NCBI GenBank assembly: GCA_019423025.1
Contig: JAHZCD010000002.1
Location: 289,731-353,730 of the forward strand
DNA length: 64,000 nucleotides
Direction of reading: 5' to 3'
From: Haemophilus sp.
GTDB taxonomy: Bacteria; Pseudomonadota; Gammaproteobacteria; Enterobacterales; Pasteurellaceae
A program made the translations under genes and the position numbers. The notes beneath the pieces were generated by a model. That model saw only the letters and a program-made list of their open reading frames with translations. It did not search any database and was not told the DNA's origin. Of this stretch, positions 52,268-61,571 are shown one piece after another (the stretch's first letter is position 1; every line of letters begins with the position of its first letter).

Positions 52268-54223
52268 ATGCATAACAAATCTTATTTTGCCCTTCTTCCT
52301 CTTTCATTTTTTATATCTAATGCTTTTGCTGAGGATACGCAGTCTGTAACATTATTGGATCCCATTGTGGTAACAGGTGTTACTCAGACGAACACCAATT
52401 CTGTCAAACTTAATCCTAAAACAACGCTTCAACCTTTACCTGCTGGTGATGGTGCAGATTTATTGCAATCTGTGGCAAATATGAGCGTGATTCGTAAAGG
52501 TGGGAGTTCTGGCGATCCGTTATTTCGCGGGTTAGGTGGTTCTCGCTTGAAAATTCAAGCAGACGACCAATTCATTTATGGTGGGTGTAGCAACCGAATG
52601 GATCCGCCAACAGCTTATATTTTCCCATCAGCTTATGATGAAGTTGTGGTGACCAAAGGTCCCCAAACTGTAACTGAAGGTTCTGGTTTGGTCGCAGGGG
52701 CAGTTCGTTTTGTGCGTAAAGAGCCTGAATTTGATACTCAAAATACCTATTTAAACGGCAGTGTCACACTTGGCGGAAACAAACGTAGAGATGCTTATTT
52801 CGATGCGATGGCGGGTGGTAAATATGGTTATTTACGTACGAGTATGTCACACAATGAGGCGGGGAATTACAAAGATGGTGATGGCAATCGAGTTCATTCC
52901 TCTTTTGAGCGCCGTAATCAAATGTTACAGCTTGGTTTCACACCGACAGAAAACACCTTATTGACTGGAACTTATGAACGTAGTCGAGGCGAAGCGGCTT
53001 ATGCAGATCGAATGATGGATGGGAGTAAGTTTGATCGTGATGCGTGGAATGTGCGATTTGTACAACGTAATATTACACCATGGTTCACTGAACTTGAATT
53101 ACGTTACGGTCAAAGCAAGATTGATCATGTGATGGATACTTATAGTATGCGTTATTTAAGCATGATGGGAAATCAAGTTAAAAAAGCAATGAATCCAAAA
53201 CGTGAAACCAATACAGGGCATTTGAAAGCAACCTTTGATTGGTCGGATATTAATTTGCAAACAGGCATTGATTATATGCGTGATAAACACCTTTCACGTA
53301 TGGAAATGAATGGTGAGGGCTATAGACACAAGCCTTATCAACCACAGCAAAACTTTACTCAATGGGGCGGATTTGTTGAGGGGGCCTGGACGGCAAGCGA
53401 TAGTCGTAAGTTTATTTCTGGTTATCGTTACGATGAAGTGAAAGCTGAATACGACACTTTAATGGCAAATCACCCAAATAAACATCATACGTATGGTTTG
53501 CATTCAGGCTTCTTACGTTGGGAAGAAGAAATCAATGGCATTAAATATTATGCTGGTGTAGGGATTGCAGAGCGAGCGCCAGATTATTGGGAACGCCGTG
53601 CAAGCCAAGTTTTAGATAAAGAGCAAAACCGTCAAATTGATACGGGGTTGATGTGGAAGAATGACACCTTTGATTTTTCTGTATCGTTATTTGGTAGTGA
53701 TGTCCACGATTTCATTATGTTAGAACGAGTAGGTAAAGATGTCTCGGCTCGTAATATCAAGGCAACTCGATTAGGCGGTGAAATTGAAGGCAAATGGAAA
53801 TTTGCACGTCACTGGGAAATCGGTAGTAGTCTGGCTTATACCTATGGTAAAAATCGCACGGACGACCGTCCACTCGCTCAAACACCGCCATTAGAATGGA
53901 AAAACTCATTAACTTGGGATAATGAAACCTTGAGCGCGGGAATATTATGGCGAGTAGTTTCGGCACAAAAACGCTATGCAGCGGGACAAGGCAACATTAT
54001 TGGGCAGGACATTGGTGCTTCCGCTGGTTTTGGAACCTTATCCTTTAATACAGGGTGGAAAATTAATAAATATGCCACTTTGCAGGGCGGAATTGATAAC
54101 TTATTTAATAAATCCTATGCAGAATTTGTAAGTAAAGGCGCAGATCCTTCAGCGGGGCTTCAAACTGTTCGAGTGAACGAGCCAGGACGTCAATATTGGT
54201 TACGTTTGCAAGTTCAATTCTAG
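52268..54223 (+). CDS. TonB-dependent copper receptor (OprC/NosA-like)
   Basis: Outer membrane TonB-dependent transporter. ATG 52268 gives 651 residues with a signal peptide (cleavage after about residue 22, NAFA/EDTQ); AAAGGA lies upstream. The TonB box region reads LDPIVVTGV. The plug has the subfamily sequence VIRKGGSSGDPLFRGLGGSR and GGCSNRMDPPTAYIFP. CSNRM is the CxxxM copper motif of Pseudomonas OprC, and DHVMDTY supplies the HxM. It ends with the C-terminal Phe of a barrel (LRLQVQF). Copper uptake is the likely role. An alternative start is an in-frame TTG 21 bp upstream. Confidence 0.87.
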   Translation: MHNKSYFALLPLSFFISNAFAEDTQSVTLLDPIVVTGVTQTNTNSVKLNPKTTLQPLPAGDGADLLQSVANMSVIRKGGSSGDPLFRGLGGSRLKIQADDQFIYGGCSNRMDPPTAYIFPSAYDEVVVTKGPQTVTEGSGLVAGAVRFVRKEPEFDTQNTYLNGSVTLGGNKRRDAYFDAMAGGKYGYLRTSMSHNEAGNYKDGDGNRVHSSFERRNQMLQLGFTPTENTLLTGTYERSRGEAAYADRMMDGSKFDRDAWNVRFVQRNITPWFTELELRYGQSKIDHVMDTYSMRYLSMMGNQVKKAMNPKRETNTGHLKATFDWSDINLQTGIDYMRDKHLSRMEMNGEGYRHKPYQPQQNFTQWGGFVEGAWTASDSRKFISGYRYDEVKAEYDTLMANHPNKHHTYGLHSGFLRWEEEINGIKYYAGVGIAERAPDYWERRASQVLDKEQNRQIDTGLMWKNDTFDFSVSLFGSDVHDFIMLERVGKDVSARNIKATRLGGEIEGKWKFARHWEIGSSLAYTYGKNRTDDRPLAQTPPLEWKNSLTWDNETLSAGILWRVVSAQKRYAAGQGNIIGQDIGASAGFGTLSFNTGWKINKYATLQGGIDNLFNKSYAEFVSKGADPSAGLQTVRVNEPGRQYWLRLQVQF

Positions 54224-54240
54224 GATTCTTCATAAACGAA

Positions 54241-54273
54241 TAAAAACGGATAACGAGGTTATCCGTTTTTTAT
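54241..54273 (+). terminator. Terminator of the copper receptor gene
   Basis: AAAACGGATAAC / GTTATCCGTTTTTT stem with a GAG loop. Confidence 0.88.
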
Positions 54274-54341
54274 TTGAACAGATTTAAATTGAAGGAAAAT
54301 TTTGTTAAATTAGACCGCACTTTTAGCAGTCACTGAATATT

Positions 54342-55475
54342 ATGAAACAAAAAACTATTGAGCTTGCACAAGCATTAATTCGTCGCCCCTCTATTAGCCC
54401 AAATGATGAGGGCTGTCAGCAATTAATAGCTGAGCGTTTGGAAAAACTCGGCTTTCAAATTGAATGGATGCCTTTCAACGATACGTTAAATTTATGGGCG
54501 AAGCATGGTGCTGGTGAGCCAGTCATCGCCTTTGCTGGGCATACCGATGTGGTACCGACGGGAGATGAAACGCAATGGACCTATCCACCGTTTTCTGCCG
54601 AAATTGTGGATGATATGCTTTATGGTCGTGGTGCGGCAGATATGAAAGGCTCATTGGCAGCAATGATTGTGGCGGCGGAAGAATATGTGAAAGTCAATCC
54701 GAATCATAAGGGGACGATTGCTTTGTTGATTACTTCTGACGAAGAGGCAGCCGCGAAAGATGGCACAGTGCGTGTTGTCGAAACCTTAATGACGCGCGGT
54801 GAGAAAATCACTTATTGCATGGTAGGCGAGCCGTCTAGCTCGAAAACATTGGGTGATGTGGTTAAAAATGGCCGTCGTGGGTCGATTACAGGTAATCTCT
54901 ACATTCAAGGTATTCAAGGTCATGTGGCTTATCCTCATTTAGCGGAAAACCCAATTCATAAAGCCGCGCCTTTCTTGCAGGAGTTAACCACTTATCAATG
55001 GGATAATGGCAACGAATTTTTCCCGCCAACCAGTTTACAAATTGCGAATATTCATGCAGGCACAGGGAGTAATAATGTCATCCCAGGTGAGCTTTATGTG
55101 CAATTCAATTTACGTTATTGTACGGAAGTGACTGATGAAAGCATTAAGCAGAAAGTGGCAGAAATGCTCGAAAAGCATGGTCTGAAATACCGTATTGATT
55201 GGAATTTATCGGGTAAACCATTTTTGACGAAACCGGGTAAATTATTAGATGCATTAACGATAGCAATTGAGCAAACAACTGGTATTACACCACAAGCAGA
55301 AACAGGCGGTGGCACCTCTGACGGACGTTTTATTGCGTTAATGGGGGCTGAAGTGGTGGAATTTGGGCCACTTAATGCGACGATTCATAAAGTAAATGAA
55401 TATGTAAACGTTGATGATCTAGCCAAGTGCGGTCTGATTTATCATAAAATGTTAGTGAATTTATTGGACAAGTAA
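54342..55475 (+). CDS. dapE: Succinyl-diaminopimelate desuccinylase DapE
   Basis: Zinc M20 peptidase-family enzyme forming LL-diaminopimelate for lysine and the MurE substrate. The 377 residues have the metal ligands in GHTDVVPTGDE (about 65-75), GRGAADMKGS, DEEAAA and the late TGGGTSDGRF. An uptake sequence lies 34 bp upstream. The following gene starts 2 bp after the stop. Confidence 0.95.
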   Translation: MKQKTIELAQALIRRPSISPNDEGCQQLIAERLEKLGFQIEWMPFNDTLNLWAKHGAGEPVIAFAGHTDVVPTGDETQWTYPPFSAEIVDDMLYGRGAADMKGSLAAMIVAAEEYVKVNPNHKGTIALLITSDEEAAAKDGTVRVVETLMTRGEKITYCMVGEPSSSKTLGDVVKNGRRGSITGNLYIQGIQGHVAYPHLAENPIHKAAPFLQELTTYQWDNGNEFFPPTSLQIANIHAGTGSNNVIPGELYVQFNLRYCTEVTDESIKQKVAEMLEKHGLKYRIDWNLSGKPFLTKPGKLLDALTIAIEQTTGITPQAETGGGTSDGRFIALMGAEVVEFGPLNATIHKVNEYVNVDDLAKCGLIYHKMLVNLLDK

Positions 55476-55476
55476 G

Positions 55477-56157
55477 ATGAAATTAACGCCTGAAATGTTA
55501 ACTGGCAAATCTCGTGAACATTTGATCAATTTGCCTACTCCTCATTCTCCGAATCATTTTTTGCAAGCAGGGGCAATGAAAGCGTTTCAAGGATTGCAGC
55601 AAAGTGCGGTCAAAAATGGATTTAATTTGCAACCTGCGAGTAGCTTTCGTGATTTTGAACGTCAACAACTCATTTGGAACGGTAAATTTAACGGTGAACG
55701 CAAGGTTCATGATGATGCGGGAAATCCATTAGATTTATCGTCGTTAGATGATTGGCAAAAAGCACAAGCCATTTTACGTTGGTCAGCGCTTCCAGGGGGA
55801 AGTCGTCATCATTGGGGAACTGAAATCGATATTTTTGATCCTGATCTTTTGCCTCAAGGTCAATCTTTACAACTTGAACCTTGGGAATATGAAAAGGGTG
55901 GTTATTTCTTTGAATTGAGTGAATTCCTCACTGAAAATCTACCGCACTTTGATTTTGTTTTGCCATTTATAAGTCAGCCAGAAGGTAAAAAAATCGGCCG
56001 AGAGCCTTGGCATATTAGCTATTTACCGTTGGCAGAGCAGGCATCACGATTATTTACGCCAGATGTGCTATTGCAGGTTTGGAAGCATGAGATAGTGGCT
56101 GGAAAAGAAACGTTAATTGCACATTTACCAGAGATTTTTGAGCAATATGTGGTTTAA
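55477..56157 (+). CDS. M15-family D,D-carboxypeptidase-like protein (VanY type)
   Basis: The 226-residue protein contains the M15 zinc motif SRHHWGTEIDIFD (His and Asp ligands, residues about 108-120) and the catalytic segment REPWHISYLP (Glu and His). Related enzymes trim the D-Ala or L-Ala-D-Glu bonds of muropeptides. No signal peptide is visible, so it may act in the cytoplasm on recycled or imported peptides. Cotranscribed with dapE and ended by a strong terminator. Confidence 0.78.
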   Translation: MKLTPEMLTGKSREHLINLPTPHSPNHFLQAGAMKAFQGLQQSAVKNGFNLQPASSFRDFERQQLIWNGKFNGERKVHDDAGNPLDLSSLDDWQKAQAILRWSALPGGSRHHWGTEIDIFDPDLLPQGQSLQLEPWEYEKGGYFFELSEFLTENLPHFDFVLPFISQPEGKKIGREPWHISYLPLAEQASRLFTPDVLLQVWKHEIVAGKETLIAHLPEIFEQYVV

Positions 56158-56158
56158 C

Positions 56159-56189
56159 AAAAAACGCAGCGAGTCGCTGCGTTTTTTTA
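56159..56189. terminator. Bidirectional terminator of the M15 gene and rapZ
   Basis: AACGCAGCGA / TCGCTGCGTTTTTTT stem with A run before and T run after. Confidence 0.9.
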
Positions 56190-56197
56190 TGGTTTGA

Positions 56198-57055
56198 TTA
56201 ATTCTTTTTATTCTTTTCCAAGGATTTATGTTGAATTTTCACATTCTTGCCTTTGGCTTGGAAATATTCACCAATTTGTTGAGCGATATAAACAGAACGA
56301 TGTTTACCACCTGTACAACCAATGGCAATGGTTAAATAGCTTCGATTATTTTGCTCTAACATCGGTAACCACGTTTCAATGTAATTACGCGTTTGGTAGA
56401 TAAAATTATTCACTTCATCATGCGCAAGTAAAAATTGTGCAACAGGTTCATCGAGCCCTGTCATTGGACGAAGTTCAGGATTCCAGTGTGGGTTAGGCAG
56501 AAAACGCACATCGAAGACATAATCGGCATCAAGCGGAATACCATATTTAAAGCCAAACGACTCAACCACGATCTTAAGTTCTTTATCTGTATTACCGCGT
56601 AAAACTTCTCCTAAACGTTCAGATAACGCATGAGTGGAAAGTGGCGCAGTATCAATAATAAAATTAGCATGTTGAATTAAAGGCTCAAGCTGCTGATACT
56701 CTAAATCAATCGCTGACTCAAGTGGGAGATCTTGCGCTGAAAGGGGATGAAGACGGCGTGAATCGCTGTAACGGCGAATAAGTGTGCTGCGATCGCTGTC
56801 CAAAAAGATGATTTTGACGGAATAAGTAGCTTGGATATCCGTCAAAATTTTGTCTAAATCAGCACTTGAAGGGGGAAGATTTCGAATATCGAGACTGATC
56901 GCAACAGCCGTTTGAGTGTTGGCAAGAATCTGCGCGAGTTGAGGAAGTAAATTGAGAGGAAGGTTATCCACGCAATAATAGCCCATATCTTCCAAGGCCC
57001 TTAATGCGACAGATTTTCCCGCCCCGGAGCGACCGCTGATAATAATAATTTCCAT
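56198..57055 (-). CDS. rapZ: RNase adapter protein RapZ
   Basis: The 285-residue protein has the Walker A SGRSGAGKSVAL (residues about 7-18), RSTLIRRYSDSRRLHPL, and the C-terminal RNA-binding part with TGGKHRSVYIAQQI. In E. coli RapZ guides RNase E to the sRNA GlmZ and senses glucosamine-6-phosphate. Last gene of the lpt-ptsN-rapZ run. Whether GlmZ-type RNAs exist here is unknown. Confidence 0.93.
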   Translation of the reverse strand: MEIIIISGRSGAGKSVALRALEDMGYYCVDNLPLNLLPQLAQILANTQTAVAISLDIRNLPPSSADLDKILTDIQATYSVKIIFLDSDRSTLIRRYSDSRRLHPLSAQDLPLESAIDLEYQQLEPLIQHANFIIDTAPLSTHALSERLGEVLRGNTDKELKIVVESFGFKYGIPLDADYVFDVRFLPNPHWNPELRPMTGLDEPVAQFLLAHDEVNNFIYQTRNYIETWLPMLEQNNRSYLTIAIGCTGGKHRSVYIAQQIGEYFQAKGKNVKIQHKSLEKNKKN

Positions 57056-57086
57056 CTGCGAGATTCCTTATGGTTAGTAGGTTAGG

Positions 57087-57605
57087 TTATACCTCTTGAG
57101 GTGCAATATTATCTAAATTTGTGTCGTCTTCAGATTCCTCTGAATGATCGGCACATTCAAAAATTTGCCAAATTTCATCCGCACTTTGCGCTGAACGAAG
57201 TTGTTTAATTAAGTTTTTATCAGTTAATTTTTCATTAATTTCTGCCAGAACAGGAATATATTCTTGGCAGTGATTTTCGGGTACGAGCACAGCAAAAACG
57301 ATATCCACCGGTTTATTATCGGCGGCATCATATTCGACAGGCGTTTCTAATTGCATAAATACCGTCAGGATCTTATCTGACACAGTAGCAGGTAACTTAG
57401 CTTTAGGCATGGCGACACCATTGCCTAATCCTGAATTACCTAATTTTTCTCGTTCAAATAAACATTCAAAACAAGCTTGTTCACCATTTTCAGAGTGAAG
57501 TTTTTCCACAACGAAAGTGGCAATAGATTCAAATAATCGTTTCTTGCTAGAAAAAGCAACCCCCTGACGAATATCATCAGGGGCGAGCAGAGTCGTAAAT
57601 TTCAT
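57087..57605 (-). CDS. ptsN: Nitrogen-PTS EIIA component PtsN
   Basis: Phosphorylatable regulator of the PTS-Ntr branch. The 172 residues include the EIIA core with the active histidine region NSGLGNGVAMPKAKLP. Note that the expected phosphorylated His in the GIAIPHG motif is replaced here: the sequence reads GNGVAMPKAKLP, with Lys where His is usual. It lies 3 bp after lptB; rpoN and hpf, which separate them in E. coli, are absent. Confidence 0.85.
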   Translation of the reverse strand: MKFTTLLAPDDIRQGVAFSSKKRLFESIATFVVEKLHSENGEQACFECLFEREKLGNSGLGNGVAMPKAKLPATVSDKILTVFMQLETPVEYDAADNKPVDIVFAVLVPENHCQEYIPVLAEINEKLTDKNLIKQLRSAQSADEIWQIFECADHSEESEDDTNLDNIAPQEV

Positions 57606-57608
57606 AGG

Positions 57609-58334
57609 TTATAGTTTAAATTGTTCGCCTAAATAGACACGTTTAACGTGCTCATCATTCATGACTTCTTCCGGTGTGCCGGTCGCGATAATTTTCCCTT
57701 CACCAACAATATAAGCGCGTTCACAGACATCAAGGGTTTCGCGTACGTTATGGTCGGTAATTAACACGCCTAAGCCACGATTACGGAGATCCGTGATGAT
57801 TTTCTTAATATCCGTGACCGAAATAGGATCCACACCCGCAAAAGGTTCATCTAGTAAAATGAATTTGGGATTTGCCGCTAAGGCGCGTGCAATTTCTACA
57901 CGACGACGTTCACCACCAGAAAGCGATTGTCCAAGGCTATCACGAATATGGCTAATATTGAACTCATCAATTAACTCATCCGCTCTCTCTCTGCGTTGTT
58001 CTGCAGTGAGATCTTTACGAATTTCTAATACCGCCATAAGATTTTCATAGACCGTTAAACGGCGGAAAATAGAGGCTTCTTGTGGTAAATAGCCAATTCC
58101 TCGACGTGCACGTTCATGCATAGGCAACACGCTAATATCATCGCCATCAATGGTTATTTTTCCCTGATCGTGACGCACTAAACCGACGACCATGTAGAAA
58201 GTAGTGGTTTTACCCGCACCATTTGGACCAAGTAAGCCAACAATTTCATTGGAATTTACGGTTAAACTCACATCAGAAACCACTTTTCGGCTTTTATAGC
58301 TTTTTGCGAGGAATTCAGCTTGTAATACAGACAT
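57609..58334 (-). CDS. lptB: LPS export ABC ATPase LptB
   Basis: ATPase of the LptB2FGC machine that extracts LPS from the inner membrane. The 241 residues have Walker A GPNGAGKTT (residues about 35-43), signature LSGGERRRVEIA, Walker B FILLDEPFAGVDP and the H-switch. It follows lptA by 3 bp; lptFG are elsewhere. Confidence 0.95.
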   Translation of the reverse strand: MSVLQAEFLAKSYKSRKVVSDVSLTVNSNEIVGLLGPNGAGKTTTFYMVVGLVRHDQGKITIDGDDISVLPMHERARRGIGYLPQEASIFRRLTVYENLMAVLEIRKDLTAEQRRERADELIDEFNISHIRDSLGQSLSGGERRRVEIARALAANPKFILLDEPFAGVDPISVTDIKKIITDLRNRGLGVLITDHNVRETLDVCERAYIVGEGKIIATGTPEEVMNDEHVKRVYLGEQFKL

Positions 58335-58337
58335 CGG

Positions 58338-58856
58338 TTATTTTTTACCTTTTTGTTGTAATTGAGTTGGGATTAAGACAGTTTGCACGCGTGATTTCCC
58401 ATTACCATTGGCTTTTAACTGTTGTTTTTTCACATCATAAGTGATGCGTTCACCGTTAATTTTGCTATCTAATTGTTTTAATTCGGCATTACCAGTTAAT
58501 GTTAAGAATTCAGTGCCTAAATCGTAGTGAACTTTATTGGCTTTACCATCAACAGGCTTACCATCATCAAGTTGTTGGTGGAAAGTAACAGGGCTACCAA
58601 ATGCTTCAACAGTTTCTTTTTTACCTGAATTTTCTGGTGGACGAGTAATAACCACTTTATTGGCTTTAATCAAAATAGAACCTTGTGTAATCACAACGTT
58701 ATCCGTAAAGGTCACCACGCTGTTTTCCATATCTAAAGATTGATTATCTGAGACGATATTGATCGGTTTATTAGTATCATCTTTTAACGCAAAAGCAGAT
58801 AAAGAAGTCACCATTAACGCAGTTAAAAGCAGAATTTTATTGTTTGTTGATTTCAT
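58338..58856 (-). CDS. lptA: LPS transport periplasmic protein LptA
   Basis: Bridge protein carrying LPS across the periplasm. The 172-residue precursor has a signal peptide (cleavage after residue 23, SAFA/LKDD). The OstA-like domain includes VTFTDNVVITQGSILIKANKV and NAELKQLDSKINGERITYDVKKQQ. Its start overlaps the end of lptC by 20 bp. Confidence 0.93.
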   Translation of the reverse strand: MKSTNNKILLLTALMVTSLSAFALKDDTNKPINIVSDNQSLDMENSVVTFTDNVVITQGSILIKANKVVITRPPENSGKKETVEAFGSPVTFHQQLDDGKPVDGKANKVHYDLGTEFLTLTGNAELKQLDSKINGERITYDVKKQQLKANGNGKSRVQTVLIPTQLQQKGKK

Positions 58857-59445
58857 AATATGTTTTTACCTGTTCCTTTAGAGTTGCAACTTGCTGACGT
58901 AAATTTCCGACGAGCTTCAATCCACTAGAATTAAAGTTTAATCCGTTAATTTTTACTTGTGTATCGGAAGTAATGTCTTGTGTTTTTAAATTAATCACTG
59001 CGGCTTCTGTCTCAACGCGTTGTAGGCGAGATAAAGGATCAAGACTCTCGGCAACCACGCCGCCTTCAAGATAGAGCATTTGATCTTTTGTTAATTTTGC
59101 CTTTTGTGCGCTAAGTTTCCAATTTTGTTTTTCTAACTGAATTTTATCGGTTTTCGTTTCTTTGTCTTTATTGTCCAAAGAGACATCAAAAAGATAGACT
59201 AACGGCGAAATAAAATCCGTATGACCGTCTTGTGTGTAATATTCCACTTTGTCGGAAATCGCGAGATATTGCTTTTTACCTTCTGGCGAGAATACGGTGG
59301 TTTCCATTTTATTGCCGACGTATTCTGGGCTATCAGGCTTTTTAATGAGGCTTTGTAAATCGCTATGATCTTGATTAAGCGAATAATACCAGCCTAATAA
59401 AGCCAGGGCGATGACACCTAAAATAATATTCCAACGAATATTCAT
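58837..59445 (-). CDS. lptC: LPS export protein LptC
   Basis: Bitopic inner-membrane component linking LptBFG to LptA. ATG 59445 (MNIRWNIILGVIALALLGWYYSL) with GAAGGA upstream gives 202 residues and puts the membrane helix at the N terminus; the longer frame is not family-like. The periplasmic beta-jellyroll follows. Confidence 0.92.
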   Translation of the reverse strand: MNIRWNIILGVIALALLGWYYSLNQDHSDLQSLIKKPDSPEYVGNKMETTVFSPEGKKQYLAISDKVEYYTQDGHTDFISPLVYLFDVSLDNKDKETKTDKIQLEKQNWKLSAQKAKLTKDQMLYLEGGVVAESLDPLSRLQRVETEAAVINLKTQDITSDTQVKINGLNFNSSGLKLVGNLRQQVATLKEQVKTYYEINKQ

Positions 59446-59526
59446 AAATAACGTTCTTTCCTTCTTAAAAGGGTAACTAATCATAGCACTTTTTTGACAC
59501 AAAGTGCGGTCAAAAATAGCTGTATT

Positions 59527-60063
59527 TTAGTCTTCTAAAATGAGTGTTTTTAAGATCTGATAAATCTCGCGATAAGCTTTTGACGGCTTATTTTGTTCCT
59601 TTTCTTTTTGTGCTGCACGAATCAAATTACGTAATTGTTGGCGATCTGCAGAAGGATGCTCATTTAACAAATCAGTCAGTGCCACATCACCTTTCGCAAC
59701 CAACTCATCACGTAAGATTTCCAATTTATGCAACATCGCTTGCTGCTGATTATGTTTGTTTTCAATTTTTTCTAAAGCTTCACGAATAGGCTTAGCATCA
59801 ATTGAGCGTAAGAGCTTACCGATATATTGTAATTGGCGACGACGCGCCTCTTTTTGCAGGCGTTGCGCTAATTCAATGGCATCTTTCAAGCTATCGTCTA
59901 GTGGAACCTTAGTCAGATTTGCCTTGGTTAAGTTCACCAATTTCTCGCCGAGTTGTTTTAAATCCTCAGCGTCGCGTTTGATTTCACTTTTACTTACCCA
60001 AATAATCTCTTCTTGGTCTTCATCTTCCCAATCAAAGGCTTCTTTTTTCTTACGTTTTGCCAT
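59527..60063 (-). CDS. darP: Ribosome biogenesis factor DarP (YjgA)
   Basis: The 178-residue, highly charged helical protein belongs to the YjgA/DarP family, which promotes maturation of the 50S subunit. Recognised features are the early KSEIKRDAEDLKQLGEKLV, LQYIGKLLRSID and the late ADRQQLRNLIRAAQKE. Divergent from tldE. Confidence 0.92.
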   Translation of the reverse strand: MAKRKKKEAFDWEDEDQEEIIWVSKSEIKRDAEDLKQLGEKLVNLTKANLTKVPLDDSLKDAIELAQRLQKEARRRQLQYIGKLLRSIDAKPIREALEKIENKHNQQQAMLHKLEILRDELVAKGDVALTDLLNEHPSADRQQLRNLIRAAQKEKEQNKPSKAYREIYQILKTLILED

Positions 60064-60151
60064 TCTATTACCTTATGAAAAATTTGGTGCATTTTAGCAT
60101 AAACTTTCAAAATAAGATAAAATGGCGCAAATTTTTAATAGGATTATCATC

Positions 60152-61507
60152 ATGAAAACAGCAGAAAATTTAACCGCACTTTTAAAATCTCAAGAGCAAA
60201 CATTGCGTGATGCAGTCAGTTTTGCGATTGAAACTGCGCAGAAAGCGGGGGCTACCGCTGAAGTCGGTGTGACAAAAGTGAGTGGTTTATCGGTTTCAAC
60301 CCGTCTGCAAGAGATTGAAAATGTTGAATTTACTAATGATGGGGCATTAGGTATTTCTGTTTATTTAGGCCAACAAAAAGGTAATGCATCCACTTCAGAC
60401 TTAAGCGAAGAAGCCATTAAAAATACCGTTGAAGCAGCGCTTGCTATTGCAAAATATACCTCGCCAGATGATTGTACAGGGCTAGCGGATAAAGAACTAA
60501 TGGCTTTTGAAGCGCCAGATTTAGCGCTTTATCATGGGGCAAGTATCGATGTCGAACAGGCTACAAAATTAGCTTTAGAAGCTGAAAAAGCCGCTTTAGA
60601 GTATGACGAAAAAATTGTAAATAGTAATGGCGCAAGCTTTAATTCTCATACCGGTGTGCGTGTTTATGGTAATACACATGGCATGTTACAAAGTTACTTA
60701 TCTAGCCGTTATTCTTTATCTTGTTCAGTGATTGGTGGAGAACTAGATCAACTTGAAAATGACTACGAATATACAGTTTCACGTGAGTTTGATGCGCTTT
60801 CTTCAGCGGATTGGGTAGGACAGAATTGTGCAAAAAAAGTGATTGCGCGTTTAAATCCACAAAAATTAACGACACGTGAAGTGCCGGTGATTTTCTTAAA
60901 TGATGTGGCAACAGGATTAATCTCTCATTTAACGGGGGCGATTAGTGGCGGCAGCTTATATCGTAAATCCAGTTTCTTGCTCGATCATCTTGGAAAACAA
61001 GTGTTGCCAGATTGGTTCCAAATTAGTGAGCGTCCGCATTTGTTAAAACGTTTAGCCTCCACGCCTTTTGATAGCGAAGGGGTGCGAACACAGGATCTTG
61101 AAATTATTCAAGATGGCGTATTGCAAACCTATTTGCTCACCAGTTACAGTGGTAGAAAAATGGGCATGCAAAGTACTGGTCATGCAGGCGGTATTCACAA
61201 CTGGCTTGTGAAACCAAATTTAACGGGTGGATTGACCGCACTTTTACGTCAAATGGGCACCGGTTTATTAGTGACAGATGTCATGGGGCAAGGCGTAAAT
61301 ATTGTGACGGGGGATTATTCTCGTGGTGCAGCGGGTTTCTGGGTAGAGAATGGTGAAATCCAATATCCGGTTGCTGAAATTACCATTGCTGGTCAATTGC
61401 AGGATATGTTAAAAAATATTGTGGCAGTAGCAGATGATATTGAACATCGTTCCAATATTCAAACAGGCTCAATCTTGTTAGATAAGATGAAAATTTCAGG
61501 AAATTAA
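60152..61507 (+). CDS. tldE: Metalloprotease subunit TldE (PmbA)
   Basis: Non-catalytic partner of the TldD/TldE protease that degrades unfolded peptides and processes microcins or CcdA. ATG 60152 (MKTAENLTALLKS) with AGGA gives 451 residues. Motifs include DGALGISVYLGQQKGNAST and VTGDYSRGAAGFWVENGEIQYPV. The LTALL at residues 7-11 is encoded by an uptake sequence. tldD is not in the window. Confidence 0.93.
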   Translation: MKTAENLTALLKSQEQTLRDAVSFAIETAQKAGATAEVGVTKVSGLSVSTRLQEIENVEFTNDGALGISVYLGQQKGNASTSDLSEEAIKNTVEAALAIAKYTSPDDCTGLADKELMAFEAPDLALYHGASIDVEQATKLALEAEKAALEYDEKIVNSNGASFNSHTGVRVYGNTHGMLQSYLSSRYSLSCSVIGGELDQLENDYEYTVSREFDALSSADWVGQNCAKKVIARLNPQKLTTREVPVIFLNDVATGLISHLTGAISGGSLYRKSSFLLDHLGKQVLPDWFQISERPHLLKRLASTPFDSEGVRTQDLEIIQDGVLQTYLLTSYSGRKMGMQSTGHAGGIHNWLVKPNLTGGLTALLRQMGTGLLVTDVMGQGVNIVTGDYSRGAAGFWVENGEIQYPVAEITIAGQLQDMLKNIVAVADDIEHRSNIQTGSILLDKMKISGN

Positions 61508-61520
61508 TAAACCCATTAAA

Positions 61521-61565
61521 AATGATAATAATTCTTATTGACATGTAATTTCTTTCTGCTACTAT
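61521..61565 (+). promoter_or_regulatory. Promoter with Fur-like box for a candidate small RNA
   Basis: AATGATAATAATTCTTATT (61521-61539) contains TGATAAT-A-ATTCTTA, matching 12 of 14 positions of the 7-1-7 Fur consensus. It abuts a perfect -35 TTGACA (61538-61543). An extended -10 TGCTACTAT (TACTAT 61560-61565) follows after 16 bp. Confidence 0.6.
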
Positions 61566-61571
61566 ATGCAC

